Shown: positions 1 to 7,021 of the stretch, in pieces
How positions within the stretch are numbered: position 1 is the first letter of the stretch
Layout: each line of letters starts with the position of its first letter
Source of the DNA: Lachnospiraceae bacterium
GTDB taxonomy: Bacteria > Bacillota > Clostridia > Lachnospirales > Lachnospiraceae
NCBI GenBank assembly: GCA_022773965.1
Contig: JALFNQ010000208.1
Span: 1 to 40,837, forward strand
Reading direction: 5' to 3'
Length of the DNA: 40,837 nt
The notes under the pieces: model-generated
Told to the model about the DNA's origin: nothing
The model's database searches: none
What the model saw: only the letters and a program-made list of their open reading frames with translations
Made by a program: the position numbers and the translations under genes

Positions 1-1
1 G

Positions 2-367
2 ACCGAAAGTGGTACCCACAGAACCTATGTATTCTACTGTGACCCTTATGTCTCCAATCAAAAAGGGCGTTTGGAAAAGAACCACGAATACATTCGCTAT
101 GTTATTCCCAAAGGACGCAGTATGTATCGCTACACACAGGAGGACATCAATCTGATGACCAGTCACATCAATTCTACCGCGAGAGACAGCTTAAATGGCG
201 CAACTCCTTTTGATTTGGCTGCCCTGCTTCTTGATGCAAAGATACCAGCTCTTGCAGGACAGGTTAGAATTCCAGCTGACGGTGTCTGCCTGAAACCTTC
301 TCTTATTGAAGACAATGTTTCCAAAAGAAACAAAGCGTCTACGGAAGGTGGTGATATCAATGGCTAA
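2..367 (+). CDS. IS30-family transposase, C-terminal part (truncated by window start)
   Basis: The reading frame is open from base 2, so the gene begins upstream of the window. About 121 C-terminal residues are visible. They contain YCDPYVSNQKGRLEKNHEYI-type sequence followed by IRYVIPKG and, further on, TQEDINLMTSHINSTARDSLNG. This matches the end of the IS30 DDE/rve catalytic domain: the Glu of GRLEKNHE is the expected third acidic catalytic residue, and the IRxxxPKG block is typical of the family. The first two acidic residues are off-window. The internal TTG at 71 is not a real start. The last codons overlap the next small gene (ATG at 360). The element could be intact, but its left end and terminal repeats cannot be seen. 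Confidence 0.85.
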   Translation, partial: TESGTHRTYVFYCDPYVSNQKGRLEKNHEYIRYVIPKGRSMYRYTQEDINLMTSHINSTARDSLNGATPFDLAALLLDAKIPALAGQVRIPADGVCLKPSLIEDNVSKRNKASTEGGDING

Positions 368-587
368 AAAATACAAAAAGAAGTATAAACGCCTGGAAGA
401 ACGCTACGACATTCTCAACGAGCACACGCTTGACATAACGGATGATAATGAGCAGTATCTCAACGATTTACGCTATCTTGAAGCCTTTATAGATTGGAAA
501 AATCTTAATGAAGAATTCCTGTATTTTAAGAATAACGCATACGAAAAGTATGACGAAGATTTACCATTCTCAAGGCTTACTTTATAA
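360..587 (+). CDS. Small charged protein translationally coupled to the IS30 transposase
   Basis: A 75-residue, highly charged protein begins MAKKYKKKYKRLEERYD. I do not recognise a named family. It has a basic N-terminus, then an acidic and aromatic helical-looking region (ITDDNEQYLNDLRYLEAFIDW). The ATG at 360 overlaps the transposase stop (ATGGCTAA) and is preceded by a GGAAGGTGG ribosome site inside the transposase gene, which argues for translational coupling and for this start rather than the in-frame upstream ATG at 306. It may be an accessory gene of the insertion sequence or host DNA next to it. No function is proposed. Confidence 0.6.
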   Translation: MAKKYKKKYKRLEERYDILNEHTLDITDDNEQYLNDLRYLEAFIDWKNLNEEFLYFKNNAYEKYDEDLPFSRLTL

Positions 588-975
588 AACAAAAATACCG
601 TCCAGCAAGTCGATATTTGTCTCCCCAGACGATTGACCCTTGCCAGCCGGTATAATCATAAAAGAAGCAGACAGATAACCACCCGGGACGACGACCAATC
701 TCCCAAATCCAGCTTCATTTCTGACGTTAGACGGGTGGAATTTATTTTTTCTCAAACTGCTCCAGTCGTCTGTTTGCCATGCAAACAAACAGACTTCATA
801 ACTCGGATTATAGCACTTTTCAGGGTACTTTTGTATAGGGTATCTTCAAAAAAGTTGCTCAAAATCGAAAATACGAGTTCAAATCAGTTTGAACTGGAAT
901 TTAGTTTTTCATTTGACCTTCGATTTGTGAATCAATATTTTTCTATCTAATACATAACTGGAAGAGACAGAGGAA
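588..975. other. Gene-free stretch between IS30 genes and relaxase
   Basis: About 390 bases with no convincing gene. It should contain the right end of the IS30-type element, but its inverted repeat cannot be defined because the left end is outside the window. The only clear structure is the inverted repeat at 876-895 (separate entry). Two short frames cross the region on opposite strands (633-950 plus, 582-788 minus); neither has a recognisable domain or a good ribosome site. Confidence 0.5.
858..895 (-). terminator. Probable intrinsic terminator of the mob operon
   Basis: Perfect 8-bp arms AGTTCAAA (876-883) and TTTGAACT (888-895) enclose a 4-base loop. On the minus strand the hairpin is followed by a T-rich tract (TATTTTCGATTTT). 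It lies about 80 bases beyond the relaxase stop, so it could end the mobilisation transcript. Confidence 0.5.
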
Positions 976-2745
976 TTACCTTCCTCTGCCCCTATTCCAC
1001 ATCTTATCTTCTGCTTTATCTTTACCAGCATCTCTACCAACACTCTCATCATAAATTCTCTGGAATTCCTCATACATTTCGTCTCCATCCAGCTTTATCC
1101 CAAGCCTTTTCATTACATCCGAGAACAACCATATGCTCCCACTAACATCAGCAATATCAAATCCGAATATATCAGCCTTAACAGAATCACTAATATTCTC
1201 ATAACCACCAAGCTCTGATATCCTCCTGACAATCCAGCCAGCTTTGTCCACAGACACTTTTTCTTCAGATTCCATAAATTCACTTTTACCTGTTACATCA
1301 GTAATATCTTCATCCCTTCTTGCCGTATTTACATCAGACGCATTACGAATATCTGGCATTACAGACGTATTGTTCTGATTATTGTCTGGATTCACTACCT
1401 CAACATTCGTCTCCGGCTCAACAGCCACATCTTTCTCTGACACAGCCTCCTTTTCCATCCCCGGTATATCAACATCCCTGTCTGCAACGATTTCTTCTTT
1501 CCCAGACACCACATAATAAGCTGTATACAAATCTTCTTTCACAATGCCATCAGCAAGCTGCAACTGCTTCTTAATCCCTCTTTTCTCCTGCTTCAATTTG
1601 TCCAGTTCTTTCTGCACTCCCACATGCCATATCTGGTACTCACGATACTGCTCCTCGTTCTTAATATTCCGTTTCCGACTAGAACTTTCTCTGTATATCT
1701 CCTTCTGTCTGTCCTCAATCTGCTGGATCTTTTCTTTCTGCTCACTTATGAAATCCACAAGCTCCACAACACTTTTGATGTCATTATTTACAAGCAGCAG
1801 ATATTCGTCCTGTAACTGATGAAACCTTTTCAAATCCTCTGTATACTTTGCTCCACCAACCTCAAAACGCTTCTGCTCTACAATCCTTAATCTGTATAGC
1901 TTTGCATAAAATTTCTTCTGATATGGTGACAGCTTCACTCTGTGCAATCCCATGATATCCGACGAATAAAAGTAAGGCTTTGCCATCCAAGGCATATCCA
2001 CATAATGCCGTAACATATCTTCTGAAAACATCTCGTCCAGCTTTGCCAGTTTATGATAATATCTAAATCCCGGTGCCTGCACCTCCATCCACGCATCTTT
2101 CTTGAATACATATCCCAGCCGTTTCATCAGATATTTAAAATGCTCTACATTCCCTGCTGCATACGCACACATCTTGGCATCTCTGAGAATTATCTCTTTC
2201 ATTGACATTTCTCTTTCCCACTTGTCCCTGCTGATATTCTTAGGGTTCCTGCTGTACTCCGCCGGCATTATGGAAAGTCCAAGTTCATCACAATATTTAT
2301 TTGTAATAGGCTGGAGATGATTCTTCCAGTTGCTTTTAGGTGAATTGTATTTCTTGCCAGTTGTCATACTGACACTATTCCAGATCAGATGTCCATGCAT
2401 ATGCTCCTTGTCAGTATGAACCGCATACACAGCCTCATAATCATCTCCCAGTAAATTCTTCGCAAAGTGCTCCAGCACATACATTGCCTGCTCTGCACTT
2501 ACTTTTTCTTCCGGTGAAAATGATATGATCACATGATAGCCCTGCCTTTTACCCGTCTTATGAAAAATATTCTTTGTCTCTTCCATCTGCTCAAATGCTG
2601 TGTCCGCCAGGCAGTTAATACCGCCCACCAGTACACATTCTTCTGTCTTATCCGGGTTCTGGATATATTCCAAGGCATTCTTCAAGTGCGATGCCGGATT
2701 TCTGCCCTCTGATTCCTGTATATTTAAGATCTTTGTAATCGCCAT
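976..2745 (-). CDS. Relaxase/mobilisation nuclease, MOBP-type
   Basis: 589 residues. The N-terminal third is a relaxase domain (Pfam Relaxase type). Tyr27 in ALEYIQNPDKT is the expected nicking tyrosine. The metal-binding His cluster is HTDKEHMHGH, with His110, 115, 117 and 119. Such enzymes nick one strand at oriT and carry it into a recipient. The middle (about 330-395) is strongly charged and probably coiled coil; the C-terminus is acidic and of low complexity. The start has a strong GGGGAGGTG ribosome site. The gene overlaps the end of mobC by 22 bases, so the two are co-translated. No type IV secretion or coupling-protein genes are visible, so the element is probably mobilised by a helper rather than self-transmissible. 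Confidence 0.9.
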   Translation of the reverse strand: MAITKILNIQESEGRNPASHLKNALEYIQNPDKTEECVLVGGINCLADTAFEQMEETKNIFHKTGKRQGYHVIISFSPEEKVSAEQAMYVLEHFAKNLLGDDYEAVYAVHTDKEHMHGHLIWNSVSMTTGKKYNSPKSNWKNHLQPITNKYCDELGLSIMPAEYSRNPKNISRDKWEREMSMKEIILRDAKMCAYAAGNVEHFKYLMKRLGYVFKKDAWMEVQAPGFRYYHKLAKLDEMFSEDMLRHYVDMPWMAKPYFYSSDIMGLHRVKLSPYQKKFYAKLYRLRIVEQKRFEVGGAKYTEDLKRFHQLQDEYLLLVNNDIKSVVELVDFISEQKEKIQQIEDRQKEIYRESSSRKRNIKNEEQYREYQIWHVGVQKELDKLKQEKRGIKKQLQLADGIVKEDLYTAYYVVSGKEEIVADRDVDIPGMEKEAVSEKDVAVEPETNVEVVNPDNNQNNTSVMPDIRNASDVNTARRDEDITDVTGKSEFMESEEKVSVDKAGWIVRRISELGGYENISDSVKADIFGFDIADVSGSIWLFSDVMKRLGIKLDGDEMYEEFQRIYDESVGRDAGKDKAEDKMWNRGRGR

Positions 2746-3086
2746 ACTTCCAGCACCTCCCCAAATGTTTTCTTTACATCATCCAGACTGTTCTGCAGCT
2801 TGTCAATGTCGCTGTAATACAACCTCCCATGTGAATTGCCAAGCTTTACCGCCTGATTAATATTATTTGCAATACCGGCAATAACACGGATTGCTCTTGC
2901 CCTGTCCTCAGGATAACTTGTATCTATATTGCCTCCTGTCCGGATTAATTCTCTTATATAGGCACTTGCTGTCATTCTCGTCCGTTTAAGTGCCGCTTTC
3001 AGAATATCCATATCTTTTTCTGACAGCTTCACCGATATCTTATAATCTTTCCTGTCAGACTTGTATCTTCTCTTTCCATCTGCCAT
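2724..3086 (-). CDS. mobC: MobC-type relaxosome accessory protein
   Basis: 120 residues. The basic N-terminus (MADGKRRYKSDRKDYKISV) is followed by a ribbon-helix-helix-like segment (KLSEKDMDILKAALKRTRMTASAYIRELI). The C-terminal half carries the IAGIANNINQAVKLGN region typical of MobC (PF05713). MobC proteins bind oriT and help open DNA for the relaxase. The gene directly precedes and overlaps the relaxase gene, and the palindromic probable oriT lies just upstream. The start is supported by an AAAGGGGAG ribosome site. Confidence 0.87.
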   Translation of the reverse strand: MADGKRRYKSDRKDYKISVKLSEKDMDILKAALKRTRMTASAYIRELIRTGGNIDTSYPEDRARAIRVIAGIANNINQAVKLGNSHGRLYYSDIDKLQNSLDDVKKTFGEVLEVWRLQRS

Positions 3087-3194
3087 ACATTTCTCCCCTT
3101 TCGTAATTTTTCAATGCTGTATCAAACCAATCTCTTTTTATCTGTACCATTGCTTTTCATCCTTTCCAAAAGTTCTGCTTATAGGTTTTGCAAG

Positions 3195-3280
3195 ATGCGG
3201 AAAAGGTCGGACCTTTTCCCGAAAAAATATAAACGCATCAGCGTTTACATAATTTTTCGTCTTGGCAGGAGCTCCTGCAC
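3195..3280. other. Probable oriT core: cluster of palindromes upstream of mobC
   Basis: Three adjacent inverted repeats are seen: 3199-3219 (10-bp perfect arms GGAAAAGGTC / GACCTTTTCC around a single base), 3220-3259 (imperfect arms CGAAAAAATATAAACGC and its complement around ATCA), and 3265-3278 (perfect palindrome GCAGGAGCTCCTGC). Their position directly upstream of mobC and the relaxase gene is where oriT of mobilisable elements usually lies. The nick site itself cannot be recognised. Confidence 0.5.
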
Positions 3281-3294
3281 CCTGTATATGATAT

Positions 3295-3554
3295 GTGGTG
3301 GTTAATGTACCACCACGATTACTGATATGGTGGTTGAAGTTCCACCAGAGTTGTAAAGTGGTGGCACTTTTTGCCATCACTTTATTGTTTTGGTGGCATT
3401 TTCCGCCACCACTTTTCCATTTTGATGGCACTTTCCGCCACCATGACTTTTTTCACTCTGATTTGAGTGGTGGCGCTTTTTGCCGTCACTTTGCTGTTTT
3501 GACGGCGCTTTTTGCCCCCACTTTTGCATTTTGACGGCACTTTTTGCCCCCACA
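3295..3554. repeat. Array of about eight short hairpins with roughly 32-nt spacing
   Basis: Successive units have a left arm like TGGTGGC, a 6-8 base loop such as ACTTTTT or ATTTTCC, a right arm like GCCACCA, then an A/T-rich spacer CTTTNNNNTTT. The first two units (GTGGTGG...CCACCAC at 3295-3316, TGGTGG...CCACCA near 3328) are variants with different loops; several later arms pair only through G-T wobbles, and the last two have mismatches. The array fills the gap between the oriT palindromes and tnpV. No protein is predicted in it. It may serve as relaxosome or single-strand-origin structure; this is inference. Confidence 0.7.
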
Positions 3555-3929
3555 CTAATGAAACTGCATCACCACATCCATAATAACGATTTCCTCTGCC
3601 ATCATCCTGGTCTGTGTTCTTAGCTGTAACTGTTCCGTAAAGGAATTTGGATTCTTAGGCTTATGCTTTTTCAGCCACTTAGCTTCAATATCATCAAGCA
3701 GCTCATATGCTGTTTCATTGACTTCATTTGCTCTCTCTTCAAGCTCGCCGAACCTCACCAGGCTTTTATATCTCATTGGATATTCTTCCTTGATATATTT
3801 AATCCACATACGCCCATACTTTCCTGCATCTATATCTGCCTTTTCTGTTCCTGCAACAAGCACCGGATAAAAGATTCCATCCTTTTCTTCATACGGAATA
3901 CCAAGCTTTTCAAATGTTGTTTTACTCAT
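3555..3929 (-). CDS. tnpV: TnpV-family transposon-encoded protein
   Basis: 124 residues from the ATG at 3929, chosen because an AGAAAGGCGG ribosome site precedes it; the in-frame start at 3974 would lie inside the upstream gene. GKYGRMWIKYIKEEYP and the C-terminal EQLQLRTQTRMMAEEIV are characteristic of the TnpV family (PF14198). The family is found on Tn4451-like and other clostridial mobile elements and has no established biochemical role. It overlaps the upstream ribbon-helix-helix gene by 8 bases, so the two form an operon. Confidence 0.8.
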   Translation of the reverse strand: MSKTTFEKLGIPYEEKDGIFYPVLVAGTEKADIDAGKYGRMWIKYIKEEYPMRYKSLVRFGELEERANEVNETAYELLDDIEAKWLKKHKPKNPNSFTEQLQLRTQTRMMAEEIVIMDVVMQFH

Positions 3930-4263
3930 AATGATTACCGCCTTTCTCATCACTCTGCAGGATATCAAGCACATGCTTTAATGGAACCAGCAGTTCTTCA
4001 ACTTCTATACCTCTGTCAGATTCATCTAACGTCTGTAATTCTTCCAGTATCGTATCAAGATGAACCTGTACTTTCTTTGCCACCTTTATTCCACCAACAA
4101 CCTTGATTTCATGCTTCAGCAGACATTGGATGATATAATCCTGTTTTGAAAGTCCGCTGAGTGAAACCTTCACATTCAGCTCCTGCGCTTCCTCCGCTGA
4201 CATCCGAAATGCTACCACAACATTTCTCCATCTGTTCTTGGCATCCAGCCTTTTCTCGCTCAT
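3922..4263 (-). CDS. Ribbon-helix-helix mobilisation-type DNA-binding protein
   Basis: 113 residues beginning MSEKRLDAKNRWRNVVVAF. The N-terminal part (VVVAFRMSAEEAQELNVKVSLSG, then LSKQDYIIQCLL) has the pattern of a ribbon-helix-helix domain as found in small mobilisation and relaxosome proteins of clostridial elements. The C-terminal half is predicted helical and acidic. It heads the operon with tnpV and has a GGAAGGAG ribosome site. A second mobilisation accessory factor or a local repressor are both possible. Confidence 0.65.
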   Translation of the reverse strand: MSEKRLDAKNRWRNVVVAFRMSAEEAQELNVKVSLSGLSKQDYIIQCLLKHEIKVVGGIKVAKKVQVHLDTILEELQTLDESDRGIEVEELLVPLKHVLDILQSDEKGGNHYE

Positions 4264-4376
4264 AATAATCTGCTCCTTCCGATATAAAACCTTTTACTTA
4301 AGTCCACATAACATCACATCCATACATAATGCAAAACTCTCGCCGGCATGATTCATAATGTTTCGCATCGCCATTA

Positions 4377-5573
4377 TCAGACTGCCTTGTACTTATCAAT
4401 ACTTATAATCTTTTCCGCAGCCGCATCCATATCAATCATAGGTGCTGTTTCCTCTGTCTGCATGATTTCTACATCATCATCCTGTTCTTCACAATCCTCA
4501 AAGCTCGCATTGACAGCATCAAGTCTGTCCGCCATTGCCACCTGCTTTGATGGAAACAGATGCGAATAACGATATGTGATATCAATGCTCTCATGACCTA
4601 CCCTGTCAGCTATTGCAACTGCGGAGAACCCAAGGTCAATCAGATGTGAAATGTGCGAATGCCTTAGATCATGGATTCTGATTTTCTTCACACCGGATAA
4701 TCTGCATCCACGCTCCATCTCATGATGAAGAAAGCTCTTTGTTACCAGAAAAATCCTGTCTGTTGGTTTTTGGTCATATAACATTGCAAAATATTCCTGC
4801 ATTTCTTCCGCAAGGAATTTTGGCAGCTTGATTGTTCTGTTGCTCTTAGGTGTTTTCGGTGTTGTAATAACATCCTGCCCCTGCAGTCGCTGATACGATT
4901 TATTTATTCTGACTGTGTTCTTTTCAAAATCAAAATCTTCCATCGTAAGAGCAAGCAGCTCACCTAATCTCATTCCCGTCCAGTACAGCATTTCAAATGC
5001 ATAAAATGAAACCGGCTTGTCAATCACCGCTTCGGAAAACTTCTTATATTCTTCAGTTGTCCAGAAAAGCATTTCCTTCTTTTCTTCCCTGCCCATATTT
5101 CCGGCCTGTCTTGCCGGATTTGATTTCAGATTATAAAACCTGCACGCATGGTTAAATATCGCACTTAAGATGTTGTGCATTGTCTTCTTGTAAGTCTGGG
5201 AATAACTCTTCCCATTCTCATTACGAAATGCAACCATCTCATTCTGCCACTTGCGTACATCTCCCGGTGTAATCTCATTCATCTTAAGATTCTTAAAATA
5301 TGGAAGTATCTTTGTATCCACAATGTGTTCTTTTGTAAGCCAAGTGTTGAGTTTGACATAATTTTTCACATCCTCTGTATACAGCTTCCAGAACTCTCCA
5401 AATGTCATATCCAGATTATTCTCCTGCCGTATTTTGTAATTACGCTCATAATCCAACGCTTCTCTTTTTGTTGCAAATCCTCTCTTCTTTATCTGTTTAT
5501 TTTCCCCGGTCCAGTCCTTACAATAGAATTTGACGAACCAGGTGCCTGTCTTACTGTCTTTATAAGCTGGCAT
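4377..5573 (-). CDS. int: Tyrosine recombinase/integrase (Tn916-like)
   Basis: About 398 residues. I start at the third ATG (5573) because AAGGAG lies 9 bases upstream; the two earlier ATGs touch the ribosome site. Domains in order are an N-terminal arm-binding segment (AYKDSKTGTWFVKFYCKDW), a SAM-like core-binding domain (about 55-150) and a catalytic domain. Counting from the first ATG, the catalytic residues are Arg205 (TGMRLGE), His304 and Arg307 (HDLRHSH), His330 (RVGHESI) and nucleophile Tyr339 (TYRYSHLF). All are present, so the enzyme should be active. It catalyses site-specific integration and excision. The excisionase gene lies just upstream. Confidence 0.92.
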   Translation of the reverse strand: MPAYKDSKTGTWFVKFYCKDWTGENKQIKKRGFATKREALDYERNYKIRQENNLDMTFGEFWKLYTEDVKNYVKLNTWLTKEHIVDTKILPYFKNLKMNEITPGDVRKWQNEMVAFRNENGKSYSQTYKKTMHNILSAIFNHACRFYNLKSNPARQAGNMGREEKKEMLFWTTEEYKKFSEAVIDKPVSFYAFEMLYWTGMRLGELLALTMEDFDFEKNTVRINKSYQRLQGQDVITTPKTPKSNRTIKLPKFLAEEMQEYFAMLYDQKPTDRIFLVTKSFLHHEMERGCRLSGVKKIRIHDLRHSHISHLIDLGFSAVAIADRVGHESIDITYRYSHLFPSKQVAMADRLDAVNASFEDCEEQDDDVEIMQTEETAPMIDMDAAAEKIISIDKYKAV

Positions 5574-5666
5574 ATTCATCATCTCCTTCTTTTCATATGC
5601 AAAAGCAGATGCCTAAGCCGATATAACTTTTGCACCTGCCTCTGTCTCAATCTTCTTACCTGTTGC

Positions 5667-5852
5667 TTATCCTGCATCACTCATACCATAAATGCGTTCT
5701 TCAAAATATTTTCTGCTTACTTTTCCACGGATTACAATGTAACCCTTCTTTTCAAGTTCACTGTTGATCTGTCTCATAAGCTTGTATGCTGCGGATCTTG
5801 AAATTCCAAGAATCTGCATCACATCTCCTACTTCTAAAAACTTTTCGTTCAT
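5667..5852 (-). CDS. xis: Excisionase-like small DNA-binding protein
   Basis: 61 residues. FLEVGDVMQILGISRSAAYKLMRQINSELEKKGY is a winged-helix/MerR-type helix-turn-helix, followed by a wing-like VIRGKVSRKYFEERIYG. Size and position, co-directional and upstream of the integrase, are those of Xis proteins that bend attachment-site DNA and favour excision. The ribosome site is GAAAGGTGGTGAAAGGG. About 90 bases separate it from the integrase start. Confidence 0.8.
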   Translation of the reverse strand: MNEKFLEVGDVMQILGISRSAAYKLMRQINSELEKKGYIVIRGKVSRKYFEERIYGMSDAG

Positions 5853-6248
5853 GCCCTTTCACCACCTTTCCATTAAAATTTGTTTTGGCGTTTCTCCATA
5901 CCAGTTCTGCTGATGTCACAACCAGCCTCCTTACCTGAGATGATCTCCTGTAATACCGCCCGCTCCTGCTCGAGGTACTCGGTCCGCTTGGGGGAGTGTC
6001 TACATTCGCTCGATTCCTATGAATGTCCTGGCAAATGCCTGTTAGATTTCTGATACCGCTCATTCAGTTGTTTTTTCAATACCATACCGTATAGATAATT
6101 GAATTGGTATTATTCTATACCGTGTGGTATTGAATTGTCAAGTAGTTTTTCTAATGCTTTCGTATAGAAAAACTTCCATTTTCATTTTTTCCGTGTTATA
6201 CTGTCTTTAACAGTCCATCAGGGACAGATAAACGGAGGTAACTACACT
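5853..6248. promoter_or_regulatory. Divergent control region between xis-int and the XRE regulator
   Basis: The xis-proximal 150 bases contain a coding-like minus-strand frame (5873-6015, residues such as RTEYLEQERAVLQEIISGK) with no usable start codon, possibly a gene remnant. The XRE-proximal half contains a long inverted repeat: arm CAATACCATACCGTATAG at 6077-6094 and arm CTATACCGTGTGGTATTG at 6115-6132, which pair at 16 of 18 positions. Five GGTAT/ATACC half-sites occur at 6079, 6084, 6106, 6117 and 6126. A TATACT -10 element lies near 6200, shortly before the XRE gene. The layout suggests an operator for the XRE protein controlling both directions. Confidence 0.6.
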
Positions 6249-6797
6249 ATGACAATTGGTGAAAGAATAAAGAAAATACGGGTATTCCGTAAAATGACAA
6301 TGGACGAGCTGGGCGGTGCACTTGGATTTGAAGGCAAAAATATGTCGGTCCGTATATCCCAGTATGAAACCGGTGCCCGCATTCCCGGTGAAGATATGAT
6401 TCTAAAGCTTGCTGATGCTTTGCACTGCAATTACAAGGCAATCTCTGATTACAGCCTTGGTGCTGCTGAAGATATCATCGAAACACTTTTCTGGCTTGAA
6501 GAAAGTGCCACATCTCTCCCGGCACGTGGAAAAGGCACAAGATTTCCAGAGTATACAGCTCCCGGCAACCTGATTCATCTGACTGCAATGACACCTGCAA
6601 AACCTTCCGAGACTGCCAGACCAACTTACAATGAAGATGATTATGACAGTGCAGGCTCACCTGTCGCATTAACTTTTGAATATGGATTGGTAAATGATTT
6701 CCTTTCGGAATGGTGTGAAATGAAAACGAAATTAAATAATGGAGAGATTTCTCCTAACGAGTATTTTGAGTGGAAAATAACATGGCCTCATGCGTGA
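6249..6797 (+). CDS. XRE-family transcriptional regulator of the mobile element
   Basis: 182 residues. The N-terminal Cro/CI helix-turn-helix (about 1-65) reads IGERIKKIRVFRKMTMDELGGALGF, then VRISQYETGARIPGEDMILKLADAL. The rest (70-182) is not recognised; it includes a proline/threonine-rich linker and ends ISPNEYFEWKITWPHA. The start has a CGGAGG ribosome site. It is transcribed away from xis-int across the palindromic region at 6077-6132, so it probably represses excision and transfer genes, as cognate regulators of integrative elements do. It is the last element gene before guaA. Confidence 0.82.
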   Translation: MTIGERIKKIRVFRKMTMDELGGALGFEGKNMSVRISQYETGARIPGEDMILKLADALHCNYKAISDYSLGAAEDIIETLFWLEESATSLPARGKGTRFPEYTAPGNLIHLTAMTPAKPSETARPTYNEDDYDSAGSPVALTFEYGLVNDFLSEWCEMKTKLNNGEISPNEYFEWKITWPHA

Positions 6798-7021
6798 AAC
6801 ATAATGTCATCCGCTGTGCACCATCTCGATTCCGCTTCGCTGCATCTCGATGGAGGGCGTTCGCCCTATATGAATAGAAACCTGCTGTCTATGGAATGCA
6901 AGCATTCCAAGCCATCAATTTTCTATTCCCGCACAACTCACTTTAGTACCAAAATAGTACCAACCGGCAAAAAACAAGCTCGCAAATGCCCATTTTATAG
7001 GCTTTTGCGAGCTTTTGAAAA
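6798..7021. other. Junction region between mobile element and guaA
   Basis: No gene. It contains two small perfect hairpins (AGGGCG/CGCCCT at 6854-6867; TGGAATGC/GCATTCCA at 6892-6909), a tandem TAGTACCAA at 6944-6952 and 6955-6963 (11-base period), and the guaA terminator. Tandem sites one helical turn apart near an element end resemble integrase arm-binding sites, which is inference. Confidence 0.5.
6970..7017 (-). terminator. Intrinsic terminator of guaA
   Basis: Perfect 11-bp stem: AAGCTCGCAAA at 6977-6987 pairs with TTTGCGAGCTT at 7005-7015. On the minus strand it is followed by TTGTTTTTTG. It starts within 10 bases of the guaA stop codon. If guaA is the integration site, this terminator would be supplied by the element. 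Confidence 0.85.

Noticed and set aside
582-788. Minus-strand frame of 68 codons next to the IS30 genes
   Set aside because: No ribosome site, no known domain, and it overlaps the probable insertion-sequence end.
3138-3534. Open frames on both strands across the hairpin array
   Set aside because: They arise from the periodic repeats, have no ribosome site and no recognisable domain.
3295-3554. Hairpin array as a CRISPR array
   Set aside because: The units are short imperfect hairpins with variable arms and A/T-rich, similar spacers; there are no identical repeats separated by unique spacers, and no cas genes.
5175-5801. Plus-strand frame of 208 codons opposite int and xis
   Set aside because: It is antisense to two clear genes, rich in Cys, Leu and Ile as expected for a shadow frame, and has no domain.
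5758-6063. Minus-strand frame of 101 codons overlapping xis
   Set aside because: Composition rich in Arg and Ser, out of frame over a good excisionase gene, no ribosome site.
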